Shown here: one piece after another, positions 40,809-50,616 of the stretch | Position numbering within the stretch: position 1 is the stretch's first letter | Layout: the number at the start of each line of letters is the position of its first letter | Origin: an uncultured Muribaculaceae bacterium | GTDB lineage: Bacteria > Bacteroidota > Bacteroidia > Bacteroidales > Muribaculaceae | DNA: 64,000 nt | Direction: 5' to 3' | Assembly (NCBI GenBank): GCA_944320595.1 | Contig: CALUIB010000002.1 | Location: 1 to 64,000, forward strand | Program-made: the position numbers and the translations under genes | The notes under the pieces: model-generated | Told to the model about the DNA's origin: nothing | Databases searched by the model: none | What the model saw: the letters and a program-made list of their open reading frames with translations, nothing else

Positions 40809-43733
40809 TCATTCTATGCTTTTCAGTGAATTCAATATCTTCCCGGCGGCATCGTTGGCCTCTGGTTTATCGATTACTTTTCCTCCTTCGACTTCAAGCC
40901 TGAGGAAGGCAAGCGACAGGTATGCGAACCAGCGGTTGTAGTTCGACAGGAACGAGTCGCTAAGCCCGTTGGCGTTGGCCGTGAGCCTTGCAAACAGGGC
41001 TGTCAGGGCATCCTCGTCAAACGAACTGTCGGTCTGCGCATCGGTCACCTCGAAGATGTGGAACGCGTGGCTGCGGTCCAGTTCCTCCATCTTCTTGCGC
41101 TTGTCGGCATCGATGTAGGGATAGCCCCAGTCCTTCACAAATTCGTTGATTGTGATTGCCACCGTGTCGGCCACCTCATACTGGTTCACCGTCGATAGGT
41201 TGTTGACATCGGTAAGCGAGGCTATGCGCCCGGCTATCACCTTCTGCAAGTCATACAACTTAGCCACCTCAAGCATCTTGCCGCGCAGTATGCCGAAGGG
41301 CGTAAGGTCGAGTACATTCCCGCAGGCACGCTGCGCCGTCGATGCGTTGCTTATCTTTCCTATCCATGCCTCTATGGCTCGCTCGGCAATCACGTCAGAG
41401 ACTTTAGGCGACACACTGCCGCGTTTGCCTATAATATCGTCGATGTCGATGTTGATTCTGCCTGTCATCTCCCTAAGTTCCTCCTCGCTTTGGCATCCAT
41501 ACCGCTGCATCAGCACCGCAATGCATTCCTCCTTGCTGCTGCATCCCTCTATGGCCTTGCGCAGGATTTCCCAGTCGTGCGAGCCGTGGACAGTCTCAGT
41601 CATAGTGGGGTCGTTGATACTCTTCTGCACCACATTATATGTCTCGCGCGAGTTCACCTGCAATGCCTCGATAAGCCGACCGAAGAAGTAATTGTCGGAA
41701 TTGACGGCGTTGTCGAATGCCAGCTGCATGGTGCCTATGTCGCGCTTTGCATCGCGTATGGGGTCTTTCCCCTTGGGATCGACGTATATGGTATCGAGCA
41801 AGCGCACAAGCTGGCCGGCAATCTCGTTCACCAAGTTGTCGCACTGCTGATATCGCAACCCTGGCAGTCGCGATGCCACCCGCGTGAGCTGGTCGATAAT
41901 ATACACCGAACCGTCGTTGTTGATGGTGGCCGAAAGGTCCCATGACAGTTCGGGGTCGGCAACCATGCCCTTGAGTATGCTGTCGTTGCGCAGCAGGTCG
42001 ATGTAAGTGCGACGCATATTCTGGAAGTGACCTTCAGATATTGCCATCTCCTTCTCCTGCGGCGACTGCGGGCCGAAACCCGAATAAATGTTGCTACCCA
42101 CGCCGCCGGTTGACGAGTATTTGAAGTCTCGCAGCACGAAAATGTTGTTGAACTTCGAGCGGTCGGCATTCCACGACTTGAACCACTCCACATCGGTGCC
42201 AGCATGGAACACATCCTTATATAAGATATTGAAACGGTTCTTCCACCGCTGTTCGAGGGCGGCATCTGAGTTCTTGTTCAAATCCTGATTGTTTTCCACC
42301 ATATCCTTGTTGAACTTGGTGGAGATTACGAAGAATGGTGGCACCCCGTCGCACTTATTGATGGTCTTGGCGCGTTCGGCAGGGGTAGTGCCAACGTATG
42401 AGTCAATCCACTTCTCAATCACCTGGTACATCTCGGTCACGCCCACGTTGTCGGTGTCGTGGCAGAACATAAGCACATTAAGCGCCCCAGCCGAGTTGTA
42501 GTGGTTGAACAGGTAGGCAATTTTGCCGCGCAGCAGTAGCTTTATCATGTTATGCTCGCCTGTGTCGGCATCGGTCTTGTCAAGGTTGCGCCTGAATAGC
42601 TTTTCGCGGTTTCGCGCGCCAGGGAAATCGAGCAGGTCGGCATGGTTGAGCAGGTCTCGCTTGAACTCCAAGTGCGGTAGCCGCCTTCTCACGTCATCGG
42701 GAATCATCTCGGTGTTGTAGCTCATGGTGCAGTCGAGATAACGATCCTCCACCTTCAGCACCACCTCGCGGCACACTGCCGAAAGGTGCGAGCGGTTGAA
42801 GTCGCGGAACGCCTTCAGCTGGCCGTCGGGCAGGCGCAAGTAAGCGTCGGTGCGGAACTGGTAGTCATCCTTGTAGAGCCCGTGCAGGCACTGCACACTC
42901 ATTATGGTACGCGGCTTGTCCTCCTTGTGTTCGATGGCATCCATCGGCAGGTATATTTCACTGGCATAGTCGAGCCGCTTGAGCACGTCCATCAGCCGGC
43001 AGAAGAGGTCGGTCACCTCGGGCTGGTTATGCCACAGCGGAGCCAGCACCTGCGGCAGCTCGTCAATACGCACACGGCGAATAAGCCCGGCGAGCGTATC
43101 AAGATAGTCAGAGCGGTATATCAGCTGCGCCCCGTTCACATAGTTTTGCAGGTACTTCTTTATGGCTATGATGTCGTCCTCCACCACTATCTCCTGCACC
43201 TCAGGCCGCTCGCCATATTTTGCCTCAAGCCCGGCAGTCATCTCCTCAAGCTCTTTATCGAGCCACTGTTCATAGTCGGTCACGTCGAAGTGGTAGCTGT
43301 CGGCCAGGATAATCGCAAGTTCGTGTACACGATGTACACGCATCAGCACTGGGTATTGGGCGCAATACCGCTCAGGGGCGTTGCGGAACGAAGTAAAGCG
43401 CGTCACCACGCCCGTCGCCTCCTGCCCGTCGCCCGGCGGGTTAAGCTCCGACACATAGTTATATTCCTTCCCGTCGGGGCCAAGTACCATAAACGGCGAG
43501 CCATTGTCTTGCAACAGATTCGACATGAGGTAGGATTTACCCTTCTGGCTCTCGCCGTATGCGGCTATGCCAGGGTTGTCGTTGAGTGTTTCGAGCCTTG
43601 TGCGCAGCTCAAGCCGCTTAGCCACAAGGTCGCGAAACTGCTGCCGGTATTGCTCCTCCGGCTTGTTGGCACGAAACCAGCCAAGGGTTTCGTCTATGCC
43701 TTTTATCAGTTTTTGTATATTGTCGATGGTCAT
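40809..43733 (-). CDS. SrfC-like P-loop GTPase
   Basis: A 974-residue protein resembling the virulence factor SrfC family. Walker A is GESQKGKS (60-67) in AAYGESQKGKSYLMSNLLQ, a likely G3 motif is DFPGARNRE, and ISTKFNKDM may hold the G4 region. The long C-terminal half is helical, as in dynamin-like or AIG1-like large GTPases. In Salmonella srfB and srfC are neighbours with poorly understood function, and the same order is found here: the gene starts 14 bp after the SrfB-like gene. The assignment comes from the motif pattern and gene order, not from an alignment. Confidence 0.72.
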   Translation of the reverse strand: MTIDNIQKLIKGIDETLGWFRANKPEEQYRQQFRDLVAKRLELRTRLETLNDNPGIAAYGESQKGKSYLMSNLLQDNGSPFMVLGPDGKEYNYVSELNPPGDGQEATGVVTRFTSFRNAPERYCAQYPVLMRVHRVHELAIILADSYHFDVTDYEQWLDKELEEMTAGLEAKYGERPEVQEIVVEDDIIAIKKYLQNYVNGAQLIYRSDYLDTLAGLIRRVRIDELPQVLAPLWHNQPEVTDLFCRLMDVLKRLDYASEIYLPMDAIEHKEDKPRTIMSVQCLHGLYKDDYQFRTDAYLRLPDGQLKAFRDFNRSHLSAVCREVVLKVEDRYLDCTMSYNTEMIPDDVRRRLPHLEFKRDLLNHADLLDFPGARNREKLFRRNLDKTDADTGEHNMIKLLLRGKIAYLFNHYNSAGALNVLMFCHDTDNVGVTEMYQVIEKWIDSYVGTTPAERAKTINKCDGVPPFFVISTKFNKDMVENNQDLNKNSDAALEQRWKNRFNILYKDVFHAGTDVEWFKSWNADRSKFNNIFVLRDFKYSSTGGVGSNIYSGFGPQSPQEKEMAISEGHFQNMRRTYIDLLRNDSILKGMVADPELSWDLSATINNDGSVYIIDQLTRVASRLPGLRYQQCDNLVNEIAGQLVRLLDTIYVDPKGKDPIRDAKRDIGTMQLAFDNAVNSDNYFFGRLIEALQVNSRETYNVVQKSINDPTMTETVHGSHDWEILRKAIEGCSSKEECIAVLMQRYGCQSEEELREMTGRINIDIDDIIGKRGSVSPKVSDVIAERAIEAWIGKISNASTAQRACGNVLDLTPFGILRGKMLEVAKLYDLQKVIAGRIASLTDVNNLSTVNQYEVADTVAITINEFVKDWGYPYIDADKRKKMEELDRSHAFHIFEVTDAQTDSSFDEDALTALFARLTANANGLSDSFLSNYNRWFAYLSLAFLRLEVEGGKVIDKPEANDAAGKILNSLKSIE

Positions 43734-43747
43734 GGAATGTGATTAGC

Positions 43748-46700
43748 TTATTTATTAAGGTACTTGAATGAACCATTATCGAGCCAACTGTTGCCGTCTC
43801 TGCTCTCAGAGTCGATTAGCGACTGCTCGCGGAGCCTCAGAGATGCCTTGTAGTTGCGCCCCATGGTGTCGAAGGCATCTTCGATGGCGAGTTTCTCCTT
43901 GTTGTCGATGAACGAGCGCGATATGAGTATCGTCATGCTTGCAGGCGGCATAGCATCCTTCTCCGTCCATTCCAGCACATACAGTGGACGCGACTCGTAA
44001 GTGATGGTATCGAGCTGCTTGCACCCGAAAATGTATGGGAAACTATTCACAGGCAAGCTCATGGTAGACTGCGTGGGCGACAGCAATGTGGGGTTCACGC
44101 GGTGTGTACGGACAATGTACTTGCCTATATAGTTGGCCGTAGTCCCCATGTCGGTGGCCAAGTGCGACAGGTCGAGGTTGAACCCACTGATGCCGCCGTG
44201 CGATGCCAGGTAGCCTATGAATGCGCCAACAGCCACGATAGTCTTTTGGTCGGTGATTTCGCCGGTGCCATGCGAGAACGGGTACCACTTGCCCACTTCA
44301 TACTGCGGGAGGCGTATCAGCCGGTCGGGCGACACGGGGAAGAACTTCAGGAACAAGTCGGTGAGCGCGGTGAGTCCCGTAGGCCGTCCGGCAAGCATCA
44401 ATATATCCACGTCAAACGCATGCAGCAATATCGACAGCTGCTCCATGAGCGGTGTCATCACTTTCCTTATCTCGGCGGCCAAACCCTCGGGCCTGTATTC
44501 CCACACTATCTCCTCAAACGGGTAGTCGAAATATTGCCTGAAGTTTTCAAGAAGATATTTGGCTGGTGGAAACTTGCCGAACACCTCGCCGAATGTGATG
44601 TCGCGCTGCGGACGATTCTCGCTGAACAGCTGCAATAGATAAGAGGCAAGCGGCACAGAAATCTGCGAGTTAAAGTCAACCCGCCAGCGTCTATCCTTCT
44701 CGGTGTTGTTGGCCGAGTCTCCTCCGAAGTAGTCAAGCATCAAGTCGGCGCAATACTGCTCTACCGCAGCCGTGCGGTCGGCCTCGGTCGATGCCCCAAG
44801 TATGTTACTTATGTCTATGCGTTGGCTAACAACCTTTGTCTTTTCAAGTATGCGGCTGAAATCTTCGTTGGTGTAGCCACGCATACGAGCCTTGAGCACA
44901 CTTGCTATAGTGCCGCAGCGCACGTCACCCCTGTCGCCACCTTCCAGTATTAGGTTTTGGACGATGCTGCGCATTATGTCATCGCCGGCAAGGTAGAAAC
45001 TATCCCAAAACAGCGGCACTGGCGTTACCACGCCTATCCCATTGATGCCATACGAGCAAATCATCAAATCGGTAGTCCCGGCACCTATGTCGATAGAACC
45101 TACGGTCAGCACCTTCCCTTCGAAGCCTTTGTCGGCCATATCGAGTCTGCTTTTCCCTTTTAAGTCAAACAACTTGCGGGCATCATCGCCGTATCGCTCG
45201 TGTACTTCGGCATACATATACACAAGCTGGCAAGCCGTGGCCTCATCGTAGCACCAGTCGCGCGGCGTTTCCTTGTCATACGCAGGCCGCGACACAATCT
45301 CCTCGGGCACCGGACGCACGCTGATTGGCATACGCTTTATGCCATCCTTCTGCATCAGCTCGAACGCGTCGCGCGCCAGCTGGCGCAGGCGCACCTGCTC
45401 GCTGTTGGGCATTGCAGTCGGAGCGGTGATTATCACGTTGCGCAGGCGACGTGGGCGGTCGATGTCGCCCTTCTCTGTGCGAAACTTCTCGCTATTGATT
45501 TGGCACTCGGCCTGACGGAATATCTCTAAGAAGGCAAGCATCATCAACGAGCTGCGACTATAGTGACAGCCATCCTTCTGCCCATATATAGGCGTGGATG
45601 TAACCGCACCGTCTTCACCGATGTATTGCGTAAGGCCATCCATATACATAGTCTTGACGGTGACGATACTCAGCGGGTCGCTCTCCACTTGCAGGTATTC
45701 CCAGTTGCCTTCATACTTGTCGGTATCCCACAAGTATCGTTTCGGACTCGAATAATTGTTACACTTCTTCGACAGCCCCTCGTCTTCTATCGAGCGGTGC
45801 ATCAGGTTGACGGCTTCGTCACCTATACGCAACAAGCTGCGCCACTTGAAAAGGCTCTCGCCGCCCTCTATGCCAATGTCGTCGCCGAAGTCGGCTTGCC
45901 GAAACACCACGCGCATGTCGAATGGCTTGCCATACGTCACCCATGGCCTCGTCAGGTCGCGCAGCGACAGCATCTCTCGCTTGGTAAAGTCGCCGTTCTC
46001 GAAGAGTATGCCACACGTCTTGGAATTGCCAATGTCGAGCACCAAGTCAACATCGATTGGCGTTATGCCGTGCATATTAGGGTTGAACAGGCGCACGTTC
46101 ACCCTCGTCAGCAAGCGCAGGAATGAAATAAAGTAGGCATAATATGTAATATGCTTGTAGCAGCTGCCGTCATTACTGACTGCGCCGCCGTCGATGCCCA
46201 AAAGCTGTCCGAAGTAATTCGCCTCCGACGAAGGTACGGATATTTGATTACCGCTCAGGTCGGTAGTCTGTGTGAAAAAGAAATTCAGTAGCGAATTGGC
46301 CACGTTGCAGATGGCGTAATCCTTGTACGGCTCGGTATATTCGCCGCTTGAATTCTTGTAAAAATGCGGCTGCAGCCGCGACAGTGTGTTGTCGGTAGTA
46401 GCCGTGTCGATGGCATAAATTATCCTGTATCGCGAAACCTTTTTCCCTGTTTCAATCAACGAAACCTTCACCCTGCACCACCCAGTAGGTGCTGTGCCAG
46501 TGTGACCGTCGGGCTGCACCTGGAATAACGGAACCGGGAGCCACTTGTCGAGCAGCTTGCTGAAAGCCGTCACCTTCTCAATGCTGCCGAACTCCTTCTG
46601 CACACGGTATGAATCCAGCGTAGGGATAGCATGTAGCTGCGTGTACTGGTCGTCCTTCACCGAGGCAAGCTGCGTCGGGTTGTAATCGTGGCGTATGATA

Positions 46701-47011
46701 GGCAGTCCCACATCGTCGAGCATGACAACGCCGTCGGGCGAAGTCATTACAGGCGACCCTTGGCCGTTGGCCACCAAGCTCCTCAGCGGTACGTATCCGC
46801 CGGCAGGCGAATTGACGGCAAAGTCAAATTCCAGTTTCTGCGAAAACGGGTCGTGGCGCTCATACATTGTGAGTTTCAACGCTCGCCCGTCGGGGAACAT
46901 AAGTGGCTGTTCCGGCGAAAATTCATACTCTCCGCAAATGAACTGGATGCCGCTATTTGCCATTAAATGTGTCATATTCATATTATGGAATAATGAAGGT
47001 TTATTTATCAA
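43748..47011 (-). CDS. SrfB-like actin/Hsp70-fold ATPase
   Basis: A 1087-residue protein. It carries two phosphate-binding loops of the actin/Hsp70/sugar-kinase fold: DIGNSKT (326-332, VLDIGNSKTCGILFENG) and DIGAGTTD (641-648, GSIDIGAGTTDLMICSYG), plus a late adenosine-type motif in LMLAGRPTGLTALTDLF. The first 310 residues are a family-specific N-terminal region. This fits the SrfB family. It is the first gene of the operon. Several Met codons (residues 1, 11, 13 and 17) could be the start, and no promoter match settles which. A chaperone-like or assembly role for the downstream GTPase and proteases is inferred. Confidence 0.75.
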   Translation of the reverse strand: MINKPSLFHNMNMTHLMANSGIQFICGEYEFSPEQPLMFPDGRALKLTMYERHDPFSQKLEFDFAVNSPAGGYVPLRSLVANGQGSPVMTSPDGVVMLDDVGLPIIRHDYNPTQLASVKDDQYTQLHAIPTLDSYRVQKEFGSIEKVTAFSKLLDKWLPVPLFQVQPDGHTGTAPTGWCRVKVSLIETGKKVSRYRIIYAIDTATTDNTLSRLQPHFYKNSSGEYTEPYKDYAICNVANSLLNFFFTQTTDLSGNQISVPSSEANYFGQLLGIDGGAVSNDGSCYKHITYYAYFISFLRLLTRVNVRLFNPNMHGITPIDVDLVLDIGNSKTCGILFENGDFTKREMLSLRDLTRPWVTYGKPFDMRVVFRQADFGDDIGIEGGESLFKWRSLLRIGDEAVNLMHRSIEDEGLSKKCNNYSSPKRYLWDTDKYEGNWEYLQVESDPLSIVTVKTMYMDGLTQYIGEDGAVTSTPIYGQKDGCHYSRSSLMMLAFLEIFRQAECQINSEKFRTEKGDIDRPRRLRNVIITAPTAMPNSEQVRLRQLARDAFELMQKDGIKRMPISVRPVPEEIVSRPAYDKETPRDWCYDEATACQLVYMYAEVHERYGDDARKLFDLKGKSRLDMADKGFEGKVLTVGSIDIGAGTTDLMICSYGINGIGVVTPVPLFWDSFYLAGDDIMRSIVQNLILEGGDRGDVRCGTIASVLKARMRGYTNEDFSRILEKTKVVSQRIDISNILGASTEADRTAAVEQYCADLMLDYFGGDSANNTEKDRRWRVDFNSQISVPLASYLLQLFSENRPQRDITFGEVFGKFPPAKYLLENFRQYFDYPFEEIVWEYRPEGLAAEIRKVMTPLMEQLSILLHAFDVDILMLAGRPTGLTALTDLFLKFFPVSPDRLIRLPQYEVGKWYPFSHGTGEITDQKTIVAVGAFIGYLASHGGISGFNLDLSHLATDMGTTANYIGKYIVRTHRVNPTLLSPTQSTMSLPVNSFPYIFGCKQLDTITYESRPLYVLEWTEKDAMPPASMTILISRSFIDNKEKLAIEDAFDTMGRNYKASLRLREQSLIDSESRDGNSWLDNGSFKYLNK

Positions 47012-47344
47012 TTAAAGCAAGAAACCACGGCTCGGCAGCCGAAACAAACAAATTTGCATTGCCCCGTCCTCGCCTAACACTGTCTTTTTCAAAAGATACT
47101 CAACATTATGCGAAATTACATAAAAATAATTGAAAATTGGCACGTTCTTCGGTATTTTTTCATGCGCCTCAAAACATTAGCGAAAATAGTCCAAAACTAG
47201 TCGCCACAGACGTGTGCTGCCATTCTTTCAACGGCGAAAAACATGGCAAAACAGAAAAAAATACGGCTTTAAGCGCGAAAAATTTTGCCAATTCAGAAAA
47301 AGTGCCTATATTTGCACTCGCTTTTGAGGCACAGCCATCGGCAA
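47012..47344. other. 333-bp intergenic stretch between the srf-like operon and tRNA-Glu
   Basis: It holds a small perfect hairpin CGGCT-CGGC-AGCCG about 20 bp before the SrfB-like start, AT-rich sequence, and the tRNA-Glu promoter. No consensus TAnnTTTG could be placed confidently for the minus-strand operon. Confidence 0.5.
47284..47314 (+). promoter_or_regulatory. promoter of tRNA-Glu and rpsT
   Basis: TTTG at 47284-47287, a 19-bp spacer and TATATTTG at 47307-47314. The predicted start lies about 25 bp before the mature tRNA. Confidence 0.75.
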
Positions 47345-47416
47345 GGCCCATTCGTCTATCGGTTAGGACGCAAGATTTTCATTCTTGAAAGAGCGGTTCG
47401 ATTCCGCTATGGGCTA
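47345..47416 (+). tRNA. tRNA-Glu (UUC), copy 1
   Basis: A complete 72-nt cloverleaf: acceptor GGCCCAT with ATGGGCT, D stem GTC/GAC, anticodon stem CAAGA/TCTTG with loop TTTTCAT (anticodon TTC), and T stem AGCGG/CCGCT with TTCGATT. CCA is not encoded. Identical to the copy at 47814-47885. Confidence 0.95.
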
Positions 47417-47448
47417 CAAAACAATCAAATAGAAACACAATAACAAAA

Positions 47449-47715
47449 ATGGCAAATCATAAATCATCGCTTAAAAGAATCCGTCAGACGGTTAAAAGGA
47501 ATCTCCACAACCGTTACTACGCAAAGACTTCGCGTACTGCCGTGCGCCGTCTGCGTGCAATGACCGATAAAGATGAAGCTGCCGCAGCATTCATCAAGGT
47601 TTCTTCTTTGCTTGACAAGCTTGCTCGCAAAGGTATCATCTCGAAGAACAAGGCTGCCAACTTGAAGTCGAAACTGCAACGCCACGTAAACAAGCTTGCT
47701 GCCGCTGCCGCTTGA
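47449..47715 (+). CDS. rpsT: 30S ribosomal protein S20
   Basis: An 88-residue, highly basic helical protein that binds 16S rRNA early in 30S assembly. Typical family features are the N-terminus [14 protein letters not shown], the [17 protein letters not shown] helix, and the C-terminal [18 protein letters not shown] followed by an Ala tail. It lies 32 bp after tRNA-Glu copy 1 and 98 bp before copy 2, so one tRNA-mRNA-tRNA transcript is likely and would need processing to free the tRNAs. Confidence 0.97.
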   Translation: MANHKSSLKRIRQTVKRNLHNRYYAKTSRTAVRRLRAMTDKDEAAAAFIKVSSLLDKLARKGIISKNKAANLKSKLQRHVNKLAAAAA

Positions 47716-47813
47716 TGCCAAGGGTGCAGCCGTGAAGAATAGGCACATATCATTGCCCCGAAAACCTGCAAAGGCATTAGAGGGGGCTGGATGGTCAAAA
47801 AAATAATGGATAT

Positions 47814-47885
47814 GGCCCATTCGTCTATCGGTTAGGACGCAAGATTTTCATTCTTGAAAGAGCGGTTCGATTCCGCTATGGGCTA
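47814..47885 (+). tRNA. tRNA-Glu (UUC), copy 2
   Basis: Same 72-nt sequence and folding as the copy at 47345-47416. No separate consensus promoter was found in the 98 bp before it, so it is probably transcribed from the rpsT side. Confidence 0.95.
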
Positions 47886-48179
47886 CGAATGCCAGGCATG
47901 GTCAACACACCGTGTTTGGCATTTGTTGCATTTACCATACCAGCACTCGCACAGGTGCGAACTAGAGCCTCCACCAGCAGGTAGAGGCACATATCATTTT
48001 TATTTCGACACGCCCCATTACAAAACCGCCATAATCGCCACTGCTAAAAGTAATTAATGGCAGATACGGATATATTGCCTCTCCACACACTCTTGCACAC
48101 GGCACCAAAAAACAGGGGCAACATAGGCTCACGCCCTTGTTGCCCCTTGACATATTAGAATTGAGTACAGAATATGAGC

Positions 48180-50465
48180 TTAGTAGTCGCGGCGAGGTCC
48201 ACGGTTGCCACCACCGCCGTTGCCGCCTTCGCGACGCGGGCCGCGGTTACCGCCACCGCCATTGCCACCTTCGCGGCGAGGTCCACGGTTGCCACCGCCG
48301 CCGTTGCGATGTCCGCCTCCGCCATTGCCGCCACGGCGTTCTTCGTAGCCTTCGGGCTTGTCTTGGAGTGCCTTCATCGACAGGCGATACTTGCCAGTCT
48401 TCTTGTCGATTTCAATCAATTTCACCGTCACCACGTCGCCCTCCTTCAAGCCGGTCGATTCCATATCCTCGATACGGTTCCAGCTGATTTCGGAAATGTG
48501 GAGAAGTCCGTCGCGCCCGGGCATGAATTCAACGAACGCGCCGAACTCAAGTATGCTGCGCACCGTGCCGGTATATACCTTGCCCTCCTCGGGAACGGCG
48601 GTAATTTCCTTGATGCGAGCCACGGCAGCCTCGATGCTGTCCTTGTTGGCGGCTGCGATTTCAATTTCGCCCTTGCCGTCGATTTCATCGATGGTGATAA
48701 TTGCGCCGGTCTCTTCCTGTATGCCTTGGATAGTCTCGCCACCCTTGCCAATGATTGCGCCGATGAAGTCCTTATCGACAGTCATCTTCACGATGCGCGG
48801 CACGTGCGGCTTGTAATCCTCGCGAGGTTCAGGAATTGTCTCGTTGATTATGTTCAATATGTGCAAGCGGCCTTCACGGGCTTGGTTAAGTGCCTGTTCG
48901 AGAATTTCGTATGACAAGCCGTCGCACTTTATATCCATCTGGGTGGCAGTGATGCCGTCCTTGGTGCCAGTCACCTTGAAGTCCATGTCGCCAAGGTGGT
49001 CCTCATCGCCAAGAATGTCGGAGAGCACGGCGTGCTTCACATTGCCCGTGTCGGAGATAAGCCCCATGGCAATACCGGCCACAGGTTTCTTCATCTTCAC
49101 ACCAGCGTCGAGCAGGGCAAGAGTGCCTGCGCAGACGGTCGCCATCGACGACGAGCCGTTAGACTCCAATATATCGGAAACTATGCGCACGGTATAGGGG
49201 AAGTCATCGGGGAACATACGCTTCAATGCGCGGTGGGCAAGGTTGCCGTGGCCTATCTCGCGGCGGCCTACGCCACGCTGCGGCTTGGCCTCGCCGGTAG
49301 AGAACGGCGGGAAGTTATAGTGGAGCAAGAAACGCTCGGTGCTGTGGTTGAGCACGTCGTCGATAAGTTTCTCGTCGAGCTTGGTGCCGAGGGTCACCGT
49401 GGCAAGAGCCTGCGTCTCGCCGCGAGTGAACACAGCCGACCCGTGAGGACCCGGCAGGTAATCTACCTCGCACCATATAGGACGTATCTCGGTGGTCTTG
49501 CGGCCGTCGAGGCGTATGCCCTCGTCGAGCACGCAGCGGCGCATGGCCTCTTTCTCCACATCGTGGTAGTAACGCTGCACGAGCGGAGTCTTTTCCTCGC
49601 GTTCTTCCTCGGGGAGCGATTCAATAAACTCGTTGCAAATGGCCTCGAAGCTGTCGTTGCGCCAATGCTTGTCGGCCGAGCCGGCCTTGGCGATGGCGTA
49701 TGCCTTGTCGTAGCACACTTCCTTCACGCGGGCGCGCAGCTCCTCGTCGTTCACCTCGTGGCAATATTCGCGCTTGGTCACGCCGAGTTCCTTGGCAAGC
49801 TCCATCTGTGCGACGCACTGTGCCTTTATGGCCTCGTGCGCAGCCTTGAGGGCTTCGAGCAGGTCGGCCTCGCTCACTTCGTCCATCTCGCCTTCGACCA
49901 TCATAATATTGTCGTAAGTAGCACCCACCATAAGATCCATGTCAGCTGTCTTCAGTTGGTCGAAAGTAGGATTGATGACGAATTTTCCATCTATACGTGC
50001 CACGCGCACCTCCGATATGGGGCCGTTGAAAGGCACGTCAGAAACCGCTATCGCAGCCGATGCGGCAAGGCCGGCAAGGGCATCGGGCATATCAACGCCA
50101 TCCGACGAGAAAAGGATGATGTTGACAAACGTGTCGGCGTGGTAGTTGTCGGGGAACAACGGGCGCAAAACCCTATCGACAAGACGCGCCGTGAGGATTT
50201 CATAATCCGAGGCGCGACCTTCGCGCTTCTGGAAACCGCCCGGGAAACGCCCGAAAGCCGAGAACTTCTCTTTATATTCAACTTGGAGTGGCATGAAGTC
50301 AACCCCTTCGCCGGCCTCCTTGGCCGACACAACTGTCGCAAGAAGCATCGTATTGTTCATGCGCAGCTCAACCGCTCCATCGGCCTGCTTGGCAAGTTTG
50401 CCAGTCTCTAAGGTGATCACTCGTCCGTCACCCAGGTCAATGGTTTTCTTAGTAGGTGTTACCAT
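48180..50465 (-). CDS. pnp: polyribonucleotide nucleotidyltransferase (PNPase)
   Basis: A 761-residue 3'-5' exoribonuclease that degrades RNA with phosphate. Two RNase PH-like domains are present (first [20 protein letters not shown] and [16 protein letters not shown]; second with [15 protein letters not shown] and [21 protein letters not shown]), then a KH domain ([20 protein letters not shown]) and an S1 domain ([20 protein letters not shown]). The last about 50 residues are Gly/Arg/Asn repeats, an added RNA-binding tail. Start [14 protein letters not shown] was chosen because a TATCTTTG box at 50502-50495 lies inside the longer frame. No other gene shares the transcript. Confidence 0.96.
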   Translation of the reverse strand: MVTPTKKTIDLGDGRVITLETGKLAKQADGAVELRMNNTMLLATVVSAKEAGEGVDFMPLQVEYKEKFSAFGRFPGGFQKREGRASDYEILTARLVDRVLRPLFPDNYHADTFVNIILFSSDGVDMPDALAGLAASAAIAVSDVPFNGPISEVRVARIDGKFVINPTFDQLKTADMDLMVGATYDNIMMVEGEMDEVSEADLLEALKAAHEAIKAQCVAQMELAKELGVTKREYCHEVNDEELRARVKEVCYDKAYAIAKAGSADKHWRNDSFEAICNEFIESLPEEEREEKTPLVQRYYHDVEKEAMRRCVLDEGIRLDGRKTTEIRPIWCEVDYLPGPHGSAVFTRGETQALATVTLGTKLDEKLIDDVLNHSTERFLLHYNFPPFSTGEAKPQRGVGRREIGHGNLAHRALKRMFPDDFPYTVRIVSDILESNGSSSMATVCAGTLALLDAGVKMKKPVAGIAMGLISDTGNVKHAVLSDILGDEDHLGDMDFKVTGTKDGITATQMDIKCDGLSYEILEQALNQAREGRLHILNIINETIPEPREDYKPHVPRIVKMTVDKDFIGAIIGKGGETIQGIQEETGAIITIDEIDGKGEIEIAAANKDSIEAAVARIKEITAVPEEGKVYTGTVRSILEFGAFVEFMPGRDGLLHISEISWNRIEDMESTGLKEGDVVTVKLIEIDKKTGKYRLSMKALQDKPEGYEERRGGNGGGGHRNGGGGNRGPRREGGNGGGGNRGPRREGGNGGGGNRGPRRDY
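48186..48315 (-). repeat. 42-bp coding repeats in the PNPase tail
   Basis: About three units encoding [14 protein letters not shown]-like 14-mers; equivalent points at 48188 and 48272 are 84 bp (two units) apart. Confidence 0.8.
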
Positions 50466-50494
50466 AAATATTATTCTACATGTAAAAATTCCTG

Positions 50495-50502
50495 CAAAGA
50501 TA
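50495..50502 (-). promoter_or_regulatory. -7 promoter element of pnp
   Basis: TATCTTTG on the minus strand, exact consensus; the predicted leader is about 25 nt. The -33 region is weak. Confidence 0.5.
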
Positions 50503-50616
50503 AGCAAACTTTCTGATAAATAGCCTAACTGCGACCGATTTGTATTGCTCACAAAGGCGTTTTTTCGACGCATCGACGGATATTCGCACAGATTTTTGCT
50601 TATCTCCACAGATAAG

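Noticed and set aside
48996-50411. 471-codon plus-strand frame opposite pnp
   Set aside because: Antisense shadow; PNPase is unambiguous on the minus strand.
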